From contig QUBZ01000009.1 of assembly GCA_014338005.1 (NCBI GenBank), positions 1-64,000 on the forward strand: a stretch of 64,000 bases of DNA, written 5' to 3'. Of this stretch, positions 24,451-32,408 are shown piece after piece; the first letter of the stretch is position 1; every line of letters begins with the position of its first letter. Source of the DNA: Chloroflexota bacterium. Lineage in GTDB: Bacteria; Chloroflexota; Anaerolineae; Aggregatilineales; Phototrophicaceae. A program made the position numbers and the translations under genes. The notes under the pieces were generated by a model that saw only the letters and a program-made list of their open reading frames with translations, searched no databases and was not told where the DNA came from.

Positions 24451-25365
24451 ATGAATCGTTTATGCTGTGTTTGCGGCGCAGATAATTATGAGCCGCTGTA
24501 CAAACCGGAACATTCCCCAGGGCCGGTCGTGCGCTGCAAAGTGTGTGATTTTGTTTACGTTAACCCCATCGAAACGGACAAGGCGCTGATTACCGAAGGC
24601 CCGGTGCTGGGCGACCGACCGGAAGACCTGCTGCACAGCGCCGATCTCGATGCGATTAAAGGCAGTTGGGAAGAACCGATTATTGAAGCTTACCTGGCCG
24701 AACTGCGCCCCAAGCAGGTTAATGCCGAAGAAGCCCTGACGTACATCAACCAACTGGCCGGCCAGCGCGGGAAAATCCTGGATTACGGCTGTTTCTGCGG
24801 GGTGTTTTTGAGCGTGGCACAGGCGCAGGGCTGGGACGCCTATGGAATCGAGCCGCTGGTGATGCCGTCCATTTATGCGCGTGGCAAGTTCGGGTTAAAA
24901 GTCACTACCGATACCCTGCGCCACGATACATTCCCCGCCGATTTTTTCGACGTGGTGACGGCCTTCCAGGTGTTCGAGCATATCGTTGACCCGCAGGACT
25001 CGCTGGAAAAAATCCGCCATATCATCAAACCCGGCGGTCTGATCGCCATCGAAGTGCCGAACATTGAAAACACCTGGGTGAAAATCTTCAAGGAAAAACA
25101 CCGGCATTTCGTCGAAGATCACGTTTCGTTTTTCTCTGCCGAAACGCTCAAACGCCTGCTGGAACGTTTTGGCTTCCAGCCGGTCGGCGTTTATTATCCG
25201 GTGCGCGCCCTCAGCTACCGGCATTTCGCCTGGTGGATCGGGCGGTTCGCCGGCAAACGCAGCGGCGGCATGGCGCAAAACCTCGTCTCCCGGCTGGGAC
25301 TGGACGAAAAAACCATCAACCTGAGCTTTGGCGATATTGTAATGGTCATCGCCCGCAAGCCTTAA
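24451..25365 (+). CDS. zinc-ribbon class I SAM-dependent methyltransferase
   Basis: About 304 aa. The N-terminal zinc ribbon 'CCVCGADNYEPLYK' with 'RCKVCDFVYVNP' is followed by a Rossmann methyltransferase: motif I 'ILDYGCFCGVFLSVAQAQGW', 'FFDVVTAFQVFEHIVDP' and 'KIRHIIKPGGLIAIEVPN'. Motif I carries Cys at two usual Gly/Ala places (GCFCG). Relatives methylate sugars in surface-glycan or deoxysugar pathways. The ATG at 24451 has AGGAG six nt before it. It is a paralogue of the protein at 26964, with the same domain order. Confidence 0.88.
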   Translation: MNRLCCVCGADNYEPLYKPEHSPGPVVRCKVCDFVYVNPIETDKALITEGPVLGDRPEDLLHSADLDAIKGSWEEPIIEAYLAELRPKQVNAEEALTYINQLAGQRGKILDYGCFCGVFLSVAQAQGWDAYGIEPLVMPSIYARGKFGLKVTTDTLRHDTFPADFFDVVTAFQVFEHIVDPQDSLEKIRHIIKPGGLIAIEVPNIENTWVKIFKEKHRHFVEDHVSFFSAETLKRLLERFGFQPVGVYYPVRALSYRHFAWWIGRFAGKRSGGMAQNLVSRLGLDEKTINLSFGDIVMVIARKP

Positions 25366-25384
25366 AATCGGCTGCCGCGCCGTT

Positions 25385-26749
25385 TTATCGAATCGCATAC
25401 TCCGGCGAGGGCGGGCCCATCAGGCCGGCGGAGTCTATGGCGAAAACGGCCAGCGCCGCGAACTGGCTGGACACAAAACCATCCCAATCCACCGATGTGC
25501 CGTTCCAGGGGAACTGCTGGTCGTAATACAGCGAGTTCGGGCGGCGCAGGGCAACGATATAGCCGGCAGCGCCGGGGCTGGGTTCCCAAACCAGCGTGCG
25601 GGTTCCGCTGCTGTTGTCCCGCAGGCTCAGGTTGCGGGGCGGCGGCGGCCCATCGGCCAGGGCGGTGATGGCCGCCAGCGCCGTCTGGGTGGCGCGCGCC
25701 AAGTAAACCGCGTCTATATCCTCGATGGTATCCTGAGGGGTGTGGTGGCGCTGCCGTTCTTCCAATGCTTCGATCAGGCGCACCGCCGGGATGCCCGCCT
25801 CGCTGAACGACATATGGTCGCCATACCGTCCGGCGCGGTCTACCTCATCCTGCACCGTCACCCGCATGGACGGCATGTACTGGAAGTTGACCAGCTCCAG
25901 CACCCGCGCCAGCTGGCGCGAAGCCGATTCGTTCGGCCCGGCGGAAAAAGCGCGGATTTCGCCATCCCGGATTTCGCCGTTCGGCCCGTCTGCGCTGCCG
26001 ATGATGTCCAAGTTCAGCATATAGTTGATGGGAATCTGGCGGGCTTGCAGGTATTTCACAAATTCAATGCTGCCCTTGCGCCCCACTTCCTCCGCCGAAA
26101 ATGCCACCAGCATGATCGTCGCGCGGTGCGGGCGCGCGGCCAGAATACGCGCCAGTTCGATGAGGGCCGCCACGCCGGAGCCGTTGTCGTTCGCGCCGGG
26201 CGCGTTGTAGGATGGGTCATCCGGGGCCATCGAAATGCTGTCGTAGTGCGCGCCGACCAGAATGATGCCGCCGCCCACTTCCTTGCCCTGAATAATACCG
26301 ACGATATTGTACTGGACGGTGGTCACGCCCGCCCAATCCAGCGTGAAGGGATGGTCGAAAATCGAAAAACTGCCGCCGGACGCTTTTTGAATCTCCTCAA
26401 ACTGCGCTCGAACGTAACGGTACGCGGCGGCGATGCCCCGGTCTGGCTGGTCGGGCGAGTTAACATGACGGGTGTAAAGCCGCTGCAAAGCGTCCACGTG
26501 CAAAAACAGCCGGTCGGACTCCACCCGGTTAAGCAGGCTGCTGAGGTTGGCATCGGCGGGGGCGGCAGTCACCACCGCCTGCGGCAGTTCTTCCGGGCTG
26601 AGAGTGGCATACCCGATGGTCGGCAGGGGCGTATCGGTGACGCGCGGCACAAGAGTCGGCGGCGCGTCCGAACCGGAGAGGTTGCAGGCCAGCGCCGTGA
26701 TGGCGAACCAGGATAAAATCAGCAGTATACGGAGGGAAGATCGCTTCAT
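25385..26749 (-). CDS. M28-family metallopeptidase lipoprotein
   Basis: About 454 aa. The signal peptide ends in a lipobox (ITALAC), so the protein should be lipid-anchored outside. The M28 zinc peptidase domain has all expected ligands: His in 'VGAHYDSISM', bridging Asp in 'GANDNGSGVAAL', the Glu pair in 'FSAEEVGRKGS', Asp in 'LNLDIIGSADG' and His in 'RHHTPQDTIED'. A short C-terminal fibronectin-like part follows. It probably acts as an aminopeptidase for peptide uptake. On the minus strand TACAAT lies only 9 nt before the ATG, which would give a very short leader. Confidence 0.92.
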   Translation of the reverse strand: MKRSSLRILLILSWFAITALACNLSGSDAPPTLVPRVTDTPLPTIGYATLSPEELPQAVVTAAPADANLSSLLNRVESDRLFLHVDALQRLYTRHVNSPDQPDRGIAAAYRYVRAQFEEIQKASGGSFSIFDHPFTLDWAGVTTVQYNIVGIIQGKEVGGGIILVGAHYDSISMAPDDPSYNAPGANDNGSGVAALIELARILAARPHRATIMLVAFSAEEVGRKGSIEFVKYLQARQIPINYMLNLDIIGSADGPNGEIRDGEIRAFSAGPNESASRQLARVLELVNFQYMPSMRVTVQDEVDRAGRYGDHMSFSEAGIPAVRLIEALEERQRHHTPQDTIEDIDAVYLARATQTALAAITALADGPPPPRNLSLRDNSSGTRTLVWEPSPGAAGYIVALRRPNSLYYDQQFPWNGTSVDWDGFVSSQFAALAVFAIDSAGLMGPPSPEYAIR

Positions 26750-26878
26750 ATTCAGCCGATTGTACCACAATCCACCGGCCCGCAAGATTAAGCGTAGGGA
26801 GATCGCCCGTCAAACGCGGCCAGACAAAATATCTACATCCGCGCGGTCAAAACACGTCTATAATAATGAGGGTGTGGG

Positions 26879-26907
26879 TTGTACTCGGCCACAAACCGCG
26901 CTACAAT
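26879..26907 (+). promoter_or_regulatory. sigma70-type promoter of the second methyltransferase gene
   Basis: TTGTAC (26879-26884) and TACAAT (26902-26907) are 17 nt apart, 56 nt before the TTG start at 26964. A second TATAAT occurs at 26859-26864 without a clear -35. Confidence 0.5.
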
Positions 26908-26963
26908 GCGCCCGTTTTGTCCTGAACAGCGGACAGCCCGATCAATCATCGAGAGAATGAGCC

Positions 26964-27893
26964 TTGTCGGAAAAAATCGCTACCCATCACAAGTCCCCGC
27001 GAGTCCGTCTGGACGCCACCCGCAACCACATCCCCTGCAACCTGTGCGGCAGCAGCCAGAACGAACCGTTCTGCCCCGGCAACGGCCTGGGGCTGGTGCA
27101 GTGCCAGAACTGCGGATTGGTTTACGTCAGCCCGCGCCCCGACCCGAACGAACTGTACGCCCTGTATGGCGAAACCTACTTTCATAACGACGAATCGGGC
27201 GTGGTGGGGTATTCCAACTACATCGCCGACGAAAGCAACATTCGTAAAACGGCCAGCCGGCGGCTGGCCCGGCTGGAGCGGTTTATCAGGCCGGGGCGTA
27301 TGGTGGACGTGGGCTGCGCGGTCGGCTTCTACCTGGACGAAGCTCACAAACGCGGCTGGCAGGTGGAAGGGCTGGATGTATCCAACTTCGCCGTCGAATA
27401 TGCCCGCGAACACTTTGGCCTGGACGCGCGCCAGGGCAGTTTCACCGGTCAGGAGTTTGCGCCGGAGAGTTTCGACCTGGTGACGATGTGGGACGTGATC
27501 GAACACGTGCCGGACCCGAAAGCCTACGTTCGCAAAGCGGCGGCGGTGCTGCGCCCCGGCGGGATTTTCGCGCTGGCGACGCCGGACATTGACAGCCTGC
27601 CGGCCCGGCTAACCGGCAAACGCTGGGTGGGTTTTAAGCTGTCGGAGGAACACGTTTATTATTTTTCCCGGCGCACGCTGTCCCTGATGCTGGAAGAAGC
27701 CGGCTTTGAAATTGTAGAGGCGCGGCATGTCGGCAAATATGTGACGCTGCGCCTGTTCCTCGACCGGCTGGGTATGTACGCGCCGGCGCTCTCAAAAATG
27801 ATGGCGCTGCTGGAACGCGCGTTTAAACTCTCCGAGTGGTCGCTGTACATCAATCCCTACGACATCGTGGCGATCACGGCGCGGAAGAAATAG
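26964..27893 (+). CDS. zinc-ribbon class I SAM-dependent methyltransferase
   Basis: A 309-aa protein. The N-terminal zinc ribbon 'CNLCGSSQNEPFC' with 'QCQNCGLVYVSPRPD' is followed by the Rossmann domain: motif I 'MVDVGCAVGFYLDEAHKRGW', 'LVTMWDVIEHVPDPKAYV' and 'VLRPGGIFALATPDI'. It shares domain order with the gene at 24451; the two flank the M28 peptidase gene. The start is TTG at 26964 with a weak GAGAG; no better start is available. Likely a glycan or sugar methyltransferase. Confidence 0.87.
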   Translation: MSEKIATHHKSPRVRLDATRNHIPCNLCGSSQNEPFCPGNGLGLVQCQNCGLVYVSPRPDPNELYALYGETYFHNDESGVVGYSNYIADESNIRKTASRRLARLERFIRPGRMVDVGCAVGFYLDEAHKRGWQVEGLDVSNFAVEYAREHFGLDARQGSFTGQEFAPESFDLVTMWDVIEHVPDPKAYVRKAAAVLRPGGIFALATPDIDSLPARLTGKRWVGFKLSEEHVYYFSRRTLSLMLEEAGFEIVEARHVGKYVTLRLFLDRLGMYAPALSKMMALLERAFKLSEWSLYINPYDIVAITARKK

Positions 27894-27916
27894 CGGCCAT
27901 CCGGCACAATCGCCCA

Positions 27917-27936
27917 GGGCGCGTTTAAACGCGCCC
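27917..27936. repeat. 20-bp perfect palindrome before a GT39-like gene
   Basis: GGGCGCGTTT and its exact complement AAACGCGCCC abut with no loop, two bases before the ATG at 27939. It may be a member of the window's GGGGCGGG/CCCGCCCC palindrome type, or an operator. No T-run follows. Confidence 0.5.
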
Positions 27937-27938
27937 CG

Positions 27939-29366
27939 ATGGTTTTTATGCACAAGCGACTCCTCGCATATCAACTGCCGCTGATTTTAGGGCTGGCTGC
28001 CGCCGTCCGGCTGGCTGTGCTGCTGGCCTTCCCGCAGGTGTTCGCTTTTGAGCAGACCGGCGCGGTACACGGTTCGGACGCTTACGACGCCTACGCGCAA
28101 AATCTGCTGGCGACAGGTGTTTATGGGCGCACGCCGGGCGTGCCAGACGCAGCCATCCCGCCGCTGTACAGCTATGCGCTGGCCGCCGTTTACGACCTGT
28201 TCGGGCGCGGCCACGTGCAGGCCGGGCTGTTCCATATCGCGCTGGATCTGTTTTCCATCGCCTGCCTGTTTAACATCGGCAAACGGCTGATGGAAAATCA
28301 AACCGTTGGGGCGCTGGCGAGCCTGTTTTACGCCCTGTATCCCTATCTGATTTTTCAGAACCTGACGCTGATAGACACGCCATTTTTTATGGCGCTGTTA
28401 TACGCCTTCCTGCTGCTGGTCATCCAACTGCGCGAGCGCCCGGTTTTCGATCGCGCCGCCTGGGGGCTGGCGGCGCTGGCTGGGCTGGTGCTGGGCGCGT
28501 CTTTGCTCACGCGCCCGATCACGCCGCCGCTGGCGCTGCTGGTGGCAGTCTGGTTTTTGTTCCGGCTGGACCTGCGGCAGACCATCATCCGGCTGCTGCC
28601 GGTCGCAGCCGTCGGCGCGCTGGTACTCGCGCCCTGGATCGCCCGCAACACGGCGGTTTACCATGCTTTCGTGCCGATGACCACCACCTCCGGCGCGAAC
28701 TTCTGGCAGGGCAACAGCCGCTATACCGTGCCGGTGTTCCGCGCCGGGTACGACGTGCAGTGGACGGCCCCGGAACTGGAAACGCCCGACCCCTACAGCC
28801 GCGAGGCTGACGCCGAACGGTTCGCGCTTGGCTTCCGGTATTTGCGCGAAAACCCGGAAAAAATCCCCGAACTGCTGTGGGTGAAGTTCCTGGTGTACTG
28901 GAGCTTAGACATCGCGCCGCGCTACAACCCGCTGCCGGGCGAACGAATCGGGCTGGACGAAAACGGCGAATTTGTCATCCGGCGGGTGGATGCGGACGGC
29001 CAGCTGCTCACCTATGGCGAAAACGACCCGGTGAACGCCTACGACGAGCCGCTGTTCGACGTGCTGGGGCGGCTCGTCCACCGGTTTTACTGGGGGGGAT
29101 TATTTTTGCTGGGGCTGGCAGGCGGCCTGCTGGCGCTGCGCCGCTGGCGCGAAACGGCGCTGCTGTGGTTCGCGCAGATCAGCATGACGCTGGTTTATCT
29201 GGCCTTTCATCCGTCCACGCGCTACCGCGTCCCCACCGACCCGCTGTGGTTTTTGTTTCCGGCCTATGCGCTGGTTATGCTGTGGGGATGGTGGCGGGGG
29301 CGTCGCCAAAACCTGGCCCCCGCCGCCGAGAACGCTCCATCACATCAGCGCCAGGACGGGGCGTAA
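27939..29366 (+). CDS. GT39-like polytopic glycosyltransferase
   Basis: A 475-aa membrane protein with about nine helices. The N-terminal helix is followed by a loop with 'GSDAYDAYAQNLLATGVYG' (acidic pair as in ArnT/PMT enzymes) and 'IPPLYSYALAAVYDLFG'. The later loop 'RNTAVYHAFVPMTTTSGANF' resembles other GT39-like glycosyltransferases. It probably uses a polyprenyl-phosphate sugar donor. An ATG three codons in (27948) is an equal start candidate, since neither has an SD. It follows a sugar-methyltransferase-like gene by 45 nt, and the two may act in one pathway. Confidence 0.82.
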   Translation: MVFMHKRLLAYQLPLILGLAAAVRLAVLLAFPQVFAFEQTGAVHGSDAYDAYAQNLLATGVYGRTPGVPDAAIPPLYSYALAAVYDLFGRGHVQAGLFHIALDLFSIACLFNIGKRLMENQTVGALASLFYALYPYLIFQNLTLIDTPFFMALLYAFLLLVIQLRERPVFDRAAWGLAALAGLVLGASLLTRPITPPLALLVAVWFLFRLDLRQTIIRLLPVAAVGALVLAPWIARNTAVYHAFVPMTTTSGANFWQGNSRYTVPVFRAGYDVQWTAPELETPDPYSREADAERFALGFRYLRENPEKIPELLWVKFLVYWSLDIAPRYNPLPGERIGLDENGEFVIRRVDADGQLLTYGENDPVNAYDEPLFDVLGRLVHRFYWGGLFLLGLAGGLLALRRWRETALLWFAQISMTLVYLAFHPSTRYRVPTDPLWFLFPAYALVMLWGWWRGRRQNLAPAAENAPSHQRQDGA

Positions 29367-30430
29367 AGCAGGCCGCCGTCGCGCCACAGGCTGTTGAGGT
29401 CGCGCTCCAGACGCAGTTCGCCGCCCGGCCCGAAGTGCCGGGTGTAAATTTCGCCGTAATTACCCACCTCATGGATCACGTTCACCATGAAGTCGTTCGC
29501 CAGGCTAAGCTGGCTGCCGACGCCGGTTTTAACGTCGAGGAAACGCGCCACATCCGCGCCGACGCGGTTAATATAGGCTTCTTCGCCTTCGTTCGGCTGG
29601 CGTATGATGGTATTGATATTTTCGCTGGTGATGCCCAGTTGTTCGGCTTGAATCAAGCCGAGTATCGTCCAGTTGACAATATCTGCCCACTGCGGGTCGT
29701 CGCTGCGGTAAACCGGCGCGATTGGCTCCTGCGTGTACAGGTGTTCCCGTCCCTGCCAGACGGTATAAGCCGCCGGATCGGTCAGCCGCTGGCGGGCGGC
29801 CTCCAGGTCTATCAACCCGGCGCTGTAAGCCTGGCAGCGCCCCTCGGTAAGGGCCTGGACGGCCTCCGCAGCCGTTGGCAGCGTCACCGGCTGGTAAGAC
29901 AGCCCGCGAACCGCCATCGCCTGCCCCAGACTGGCCGCCGCTGTCGAACCTTCGACGATGCAGATCACCCCGCCGTCCAGGTCGTCCCATCCGCTAAGGC
30001 TGCTGTCCGTGCGGGTGATGAAGGTCTGGCCGGTGTAGAAGATGATCGTCCCGAAGTCCAGGCGCGGCCTGGAATCGAGCGAGAGCGTCCAGACGACATT
30101 CCGCAGCAGCACGTCAATCTCGCCGGATTCAAGCGCATTCAGGCCGCTGTCGCCGCTGAAGGGTACAAGCTGCGCGGCGGTCGCATCGCTGAATACCGCC
30201 GCCGCCAGCGCGCGGCACAGGTCTACCTCAAAACCACGCAGTTCGCCGGTGTTGGGGTCTAAAAAGCCGAAACCGCGCAGGCTCTGGTTGAGGCCGCAGG
30301 CCACCCCCCCCCGCGACAGTACCGAATTAAGAGTCGGGCCGATGACGGCAGGGGTGGGTTCTTCCTGCGCGAGGGCCGCGCCGGCCAGCGCCAGCAGCAA
30401 AACAGCGATCAGTCCAAGCCGTTTGAGCAT
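29345..30430 (-). CDS. general L-amino-acid ABC transporter substrate-binding protein
   Basis: About 361 aa. Signal peptide 1-22 (LLLALAGAALAQ). The mature part is an SBP family 3 protein of the AapJ/BztA type: 'GVACGLNQSLRGFGFLD', 'GFEVDLCRALAAAVF', 'EIDVLLRNVVWTLSLD', and a long C-terminal region with 'HEVGNYGEIYTRHFGP'. No permease or ATPase is adjacent. The gene lies 10 nt after the selenoprotein gene on the same strand, so they are likely one transcript. A run of nine G (plus-strand C at 30304-30312) lies in the codons after the signal peptide. The 3' end overlaps the GT39 gene on the other strand. Confidence 0.9.
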   Translation of the reverse strand: MLKRLGLIAVLLLALAGAALAQEEPTPAVIGPTLNSVLSRGGVACGLNQSLRGFGFLDPNTGELRGFEVDLCRALAAAVFSDATAAQLVPFSGDSGLNALESGEIDVLLRNVVWTLSLDSRPRLDFGTIIFYTGQTFITRTDSSLSGWDDLDGGVICIVEGSTAAASLGQAMAVRGLSYQPVTLPTAAEAVQALTEGRCQAYSAGLIDLEAARQRLTDPAAYTVWQGREHLYTQEPIAPVYRSDDPQWADIVNWTILGLIQAEQLGITSENINTIIRQPNEGEEAYINRVGADVARFLDVKTGVGSQLSLANDFMVNVIHEVGNYGEIYTRHFGPGGELRLERDLNSLWRDGGLLYAPSWR

Positions 30431-30440
30431 AGATTCCCTT

Positions 30441-30740
30441 TTATTCGTCCTCACTAAAAAATTGTATGCCTGGCGGGCGGATGGCCTCCAGCTTTTCCAG
30501 GATGCGGGCGCGGATTTCGCCGGGTTCGGCGTGGCGTCCGAGTGCCTTTTTAGAGAACACCAACTCACCGTTGACCGTCACTTCAAATTTCCCGCCCGTG
30601 TCGGGGATCAGCAGCCAGGAGCGGATAAACACCTCGATCTCACGTTCGCCCAAAATTTCATTCGTCAAACTGACGACGCGCGGGGTATATTTTCATACCG
30701 CGCAGTATTCAATGGCGATGTCTATAAGCGGATACTGCAT
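30441..30740 (-). CDS. selenocysteine-containing SelT/SelW/SelH (Rdx) family protein
   Basis: Read with TGA as selenocysteine, this is a 99-residue thioredoxin-like Rdx protein beginning MQYPLIDIAIEYCAVU. The UGA (30695-30693) sits at the second residue of the CxxU motif, where relatives have Cys or Sec. Everything on both sides is in frame and fits the family: 'IAIEYCAVUKYTPR' before and 'GKFEVTVNGELVFSKKALGR' after. The ATG at 30740 has AAGGAG six nt upstream, whereas the frame after the TGA has only an internal TTG (30668) and no SD. A SECIS-like hairpin follows the UGA. Proteins of this family are thiol or selenol redox proteins of undefined partner. Expression needs SelA/B/C/D encoded elsewhere. 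A genuine stop or sequencing error is the alternative. Confidence 0.85.
30662..30695 (-). promoter_or_regulatory. candidate bacterial SECIS element with its UGA codon
   Basis: In the mRNA the UGA is followed by 16 nt, then UCGUC (30676-30672), loop AGUUU (30671-30667) and GACGA (30666-30662): five Watson-Crick pairs and a 5-nt loop with G at loop position 2. Known bacterial SECIS elements lie just after the UGA inside the coding region and carry G in the first two loop positions, so this fits. SelB would bind the loop. Confidence 0.6.
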
Positions 30741-30808
30741 CAGGCACTCCTTAAGTTTTCGTTATATACTAAAACCTGTACCCCCTGTATATGAGGAGGA
30801 AGGGCAGA

Positions 30809-31606
30809 TTGAATTATATACAGGATATTCTAAACGAATACACCGGGATGCGCGACAACGGCGCGGAGAGCAAAGTTGCTTTGCAGGCGCTTCGGGCGCA
30901 CATTGAAAAGCTTAACAAAAGCCAGCGGGAGGAATTAGCCTCGCTTATTCGCAGTTGGGAAAATCAAAACGCTGCTGAAAAAACCCGGTCGCGCCCACAT
31001 TCGGTCATCAAGCCTATTATCGGCAAACCGTCCCCCGCTGAGCCGCCCGCGCCGCCCGTTCCGCCTGCCCCCCAGCGGGAAAATGTCATTACCTGGGTGG
31101 CCTGCCCCAACTGCGGCAAAGCCAACCAGCGGCACGAAGTGTTTTGTTATGCCTGCGGCCACCTGCTGGATACAACGCGGGGCGAACAGAACACCAAACA
31201 TTTTGCCGATGCCAGCGACTTAATGGACGCGGGTTATTTTGGTGCAGACTCGGTGCTGGCGCTGCGTGCGCGCGGTTCGACCGAAGTATACGAAGTGCGC
31301 CCGCAAAAATCCGACCATGAAATCATCGTCGGGCGCAGCTCCAGCGGCAGCGCCATCGCGCCGGATGTAGACCTGAAAGACCGGCAGGCCGCCGACCTGG
31401 GCGTTTCCCGGATGCACCTGGCGCTGCGTTATGACCCTGACCAGAAAGCCATCCTGGTTTCCGACCTGGGCAGCGCCAACGGGACATACATCAATGGGCA
31501 GCGCGTTCTGCCGAAGGAAGTGCGCGCGCTGCGTCATGGCGACGAACTGCGTCTGGGGCGGCTGATGCTGATCGTTTCGTTCCGGCATCCCGGCGAACAA
31601 ATCTAA
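30809..31606 (+). CDS. FHA-domain protein with zinc ribbon
   Basis: A 265-aa cytosolic protein. A helical N-terminus (1-60) and Pro-rich linker lead to a zinc ribbon 'CPNCGKANQRHEVFCYACG' (about 100-120) and a C-terminal FHA domain (about 160-260) with the phosphothreonine-binding signature: GR in 'IIVGRSSSG', 'GVSRMHLALRYD' and 'GSANGTYINGQRV'. It probably reads Ser/Thr-kinase phosphorylation such as that of the kinase at 12505. The start is TTG at 30809, because AGGAGG ends 9 nt before it; the ATG at 30791 overlaps that SD. It diverges from the selenoprotein gene. Confidence 0.88.
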   Translation: MNYIQDILNEYTGMRDNGAESKVALQALRAHIEKLNKSQREELASLIRSWENQNAAEKTRSRPHSVIKPIIGKPSPAEPPAPPVPPAPQRENVITWVACPNCGKANQRHEVFCYACGHLLDTTRGEQNTKHFADASDLMDAGYFGADSVLALRARGSTEVYEVRPQKSDHEIIVGRSSSGSAIAPDVDLKDRQAADLGVSRMHLALRYDPDQKAILVSDLGSANGTYINGQRVLPKEVRALRHGDELRLGRLMLIVSFRHPGEQI

Positions 31607-31614
31607 ACAGCGGG

Positions 31615-32301
31615 TTAAACCGGCGGCATGGCGCGCAGGCGCGCGGCGGCTTCGTCCACTACCCGGTCAAAAAGCGCCTGCATCAGCGTATCGTCCACCT
31701 GGTACGGGCCGCCAAAGCTGCCATCTCCCAGCACATCGCGGGGCGTGCGCCCGCCCTGAATCTCGGCCAGCATGACGGCAGGTTTGACCTCCGCCGGCGA
31801 TTCGGCCACGCGGTTAAAGGGGAAGTTCTCGCCCCAGTTGGCATGATTCAAACGCAGGCCGTGTTCAACCTCGAAGTTCTGGACGGCGTTCTCTCGCCAC
31901 CAGTCGTACCATTCCACCCGCGCCAGGCCCTCTAGCTGCAAATCGTTTAAATGAGCGGGCATCTGGTTGCCGCCATGCCCATTGAGGATAAAAAAGCGGC
32001 GAAAGCCGTGTTGCAGCAGGCCGTCGGCCATTTCTGACAGCACCGCCTCGAAGGTCGCCCGGCTGAGGCTGATCGTGCCGGGAAAATCCACGAACAATTC
32101 GCTGACGCCGAAGTTAAACGGCGGCGCGACCACCACCCGCTCGCGTTCCGCAACCGCCAGGGCGATTCGGGCAGGGATGAGGATGTCGGTCAGCAGGCTG
32201 AGATAAGCGTGCTGTTCCGTCGAGCCGGTGACCAGGATGATACGGTCGTCCTGCTCCAGATACCGCTCGATGTCCATCCAGTTGAGGTCTTCAAACCGCA
32301 T
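31615..32301 (-). CDS. creatininase-family amidohydrolase
   Basis: About 228 aa. The metal-binding pattern of the creatininase/MftE family is present: Glu and His in 'VTGSTEQHAYLSLLTD', Asp in the same stretch, 'PPFNFGVSELFVDFPGTIS', and 'FILNGHGGNQ'. Family members hydrolyse cyclic amides or formamides (creatinine, FAPy, mycofactocin precursor), and the substrate here is unknown. I chose the ATG at 32301 with GGAG about 10 nt upstream, over a TTG seven codons earlier. It diverges from a TetR gene. Confidence 0.88.
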   Translation of the reverse strand: MRFEDLNWMDIERYLEQDDRIILVTGSTEQHAYLSLLTDILIPARIALAVAERERVVVAPPFNFGVSELFVDFPGTISLSRATFEAVLSEMADGLLQHGFRRFFILNGHGGNQMPAHLNDLQLEGLARVEWYDWWRENAVQNFEVEHGLRLNHANWGENFPFNRVAESPAEVKPAVMLAEIQGGRTPRDVLGDGSFGGPYQVDDTLMQALFDRVVDEAAARLRAMPPV

Positions 32302-32369
32302 AACGGGCTTGCTCCTAACCAAATAAACGAAATTCTAACGTCGTGTAAGTTCATTCTAGCACCATCTGC

Positions 32370-32375
32370 TATAAT
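32370..32375 (+). promoter_or_regulatory. -10 element upstream of a TetR gene
   Basis: A consensus TATAAT lies 33 nt before the ATG at 32409 in an AT-rich divergent spacer (32302-32408). The -35 region is poor (AAGTTC at 17 nt), as is common for regulated promoters. Confidence 0.45.
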
Positions 32376-32408
32376 TATAAATCAACCAACGGTGCAACTT
32401 GATCTGCT

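Noticed and set aside
30441-30668. Reading the SelW-like gene as a 75-aa protein from an internal TTG
   Set aside because: No SD at that TTG, the conserved N-terminal strand and redox motif would be lost, and the upstream ATG has a perfect SD.
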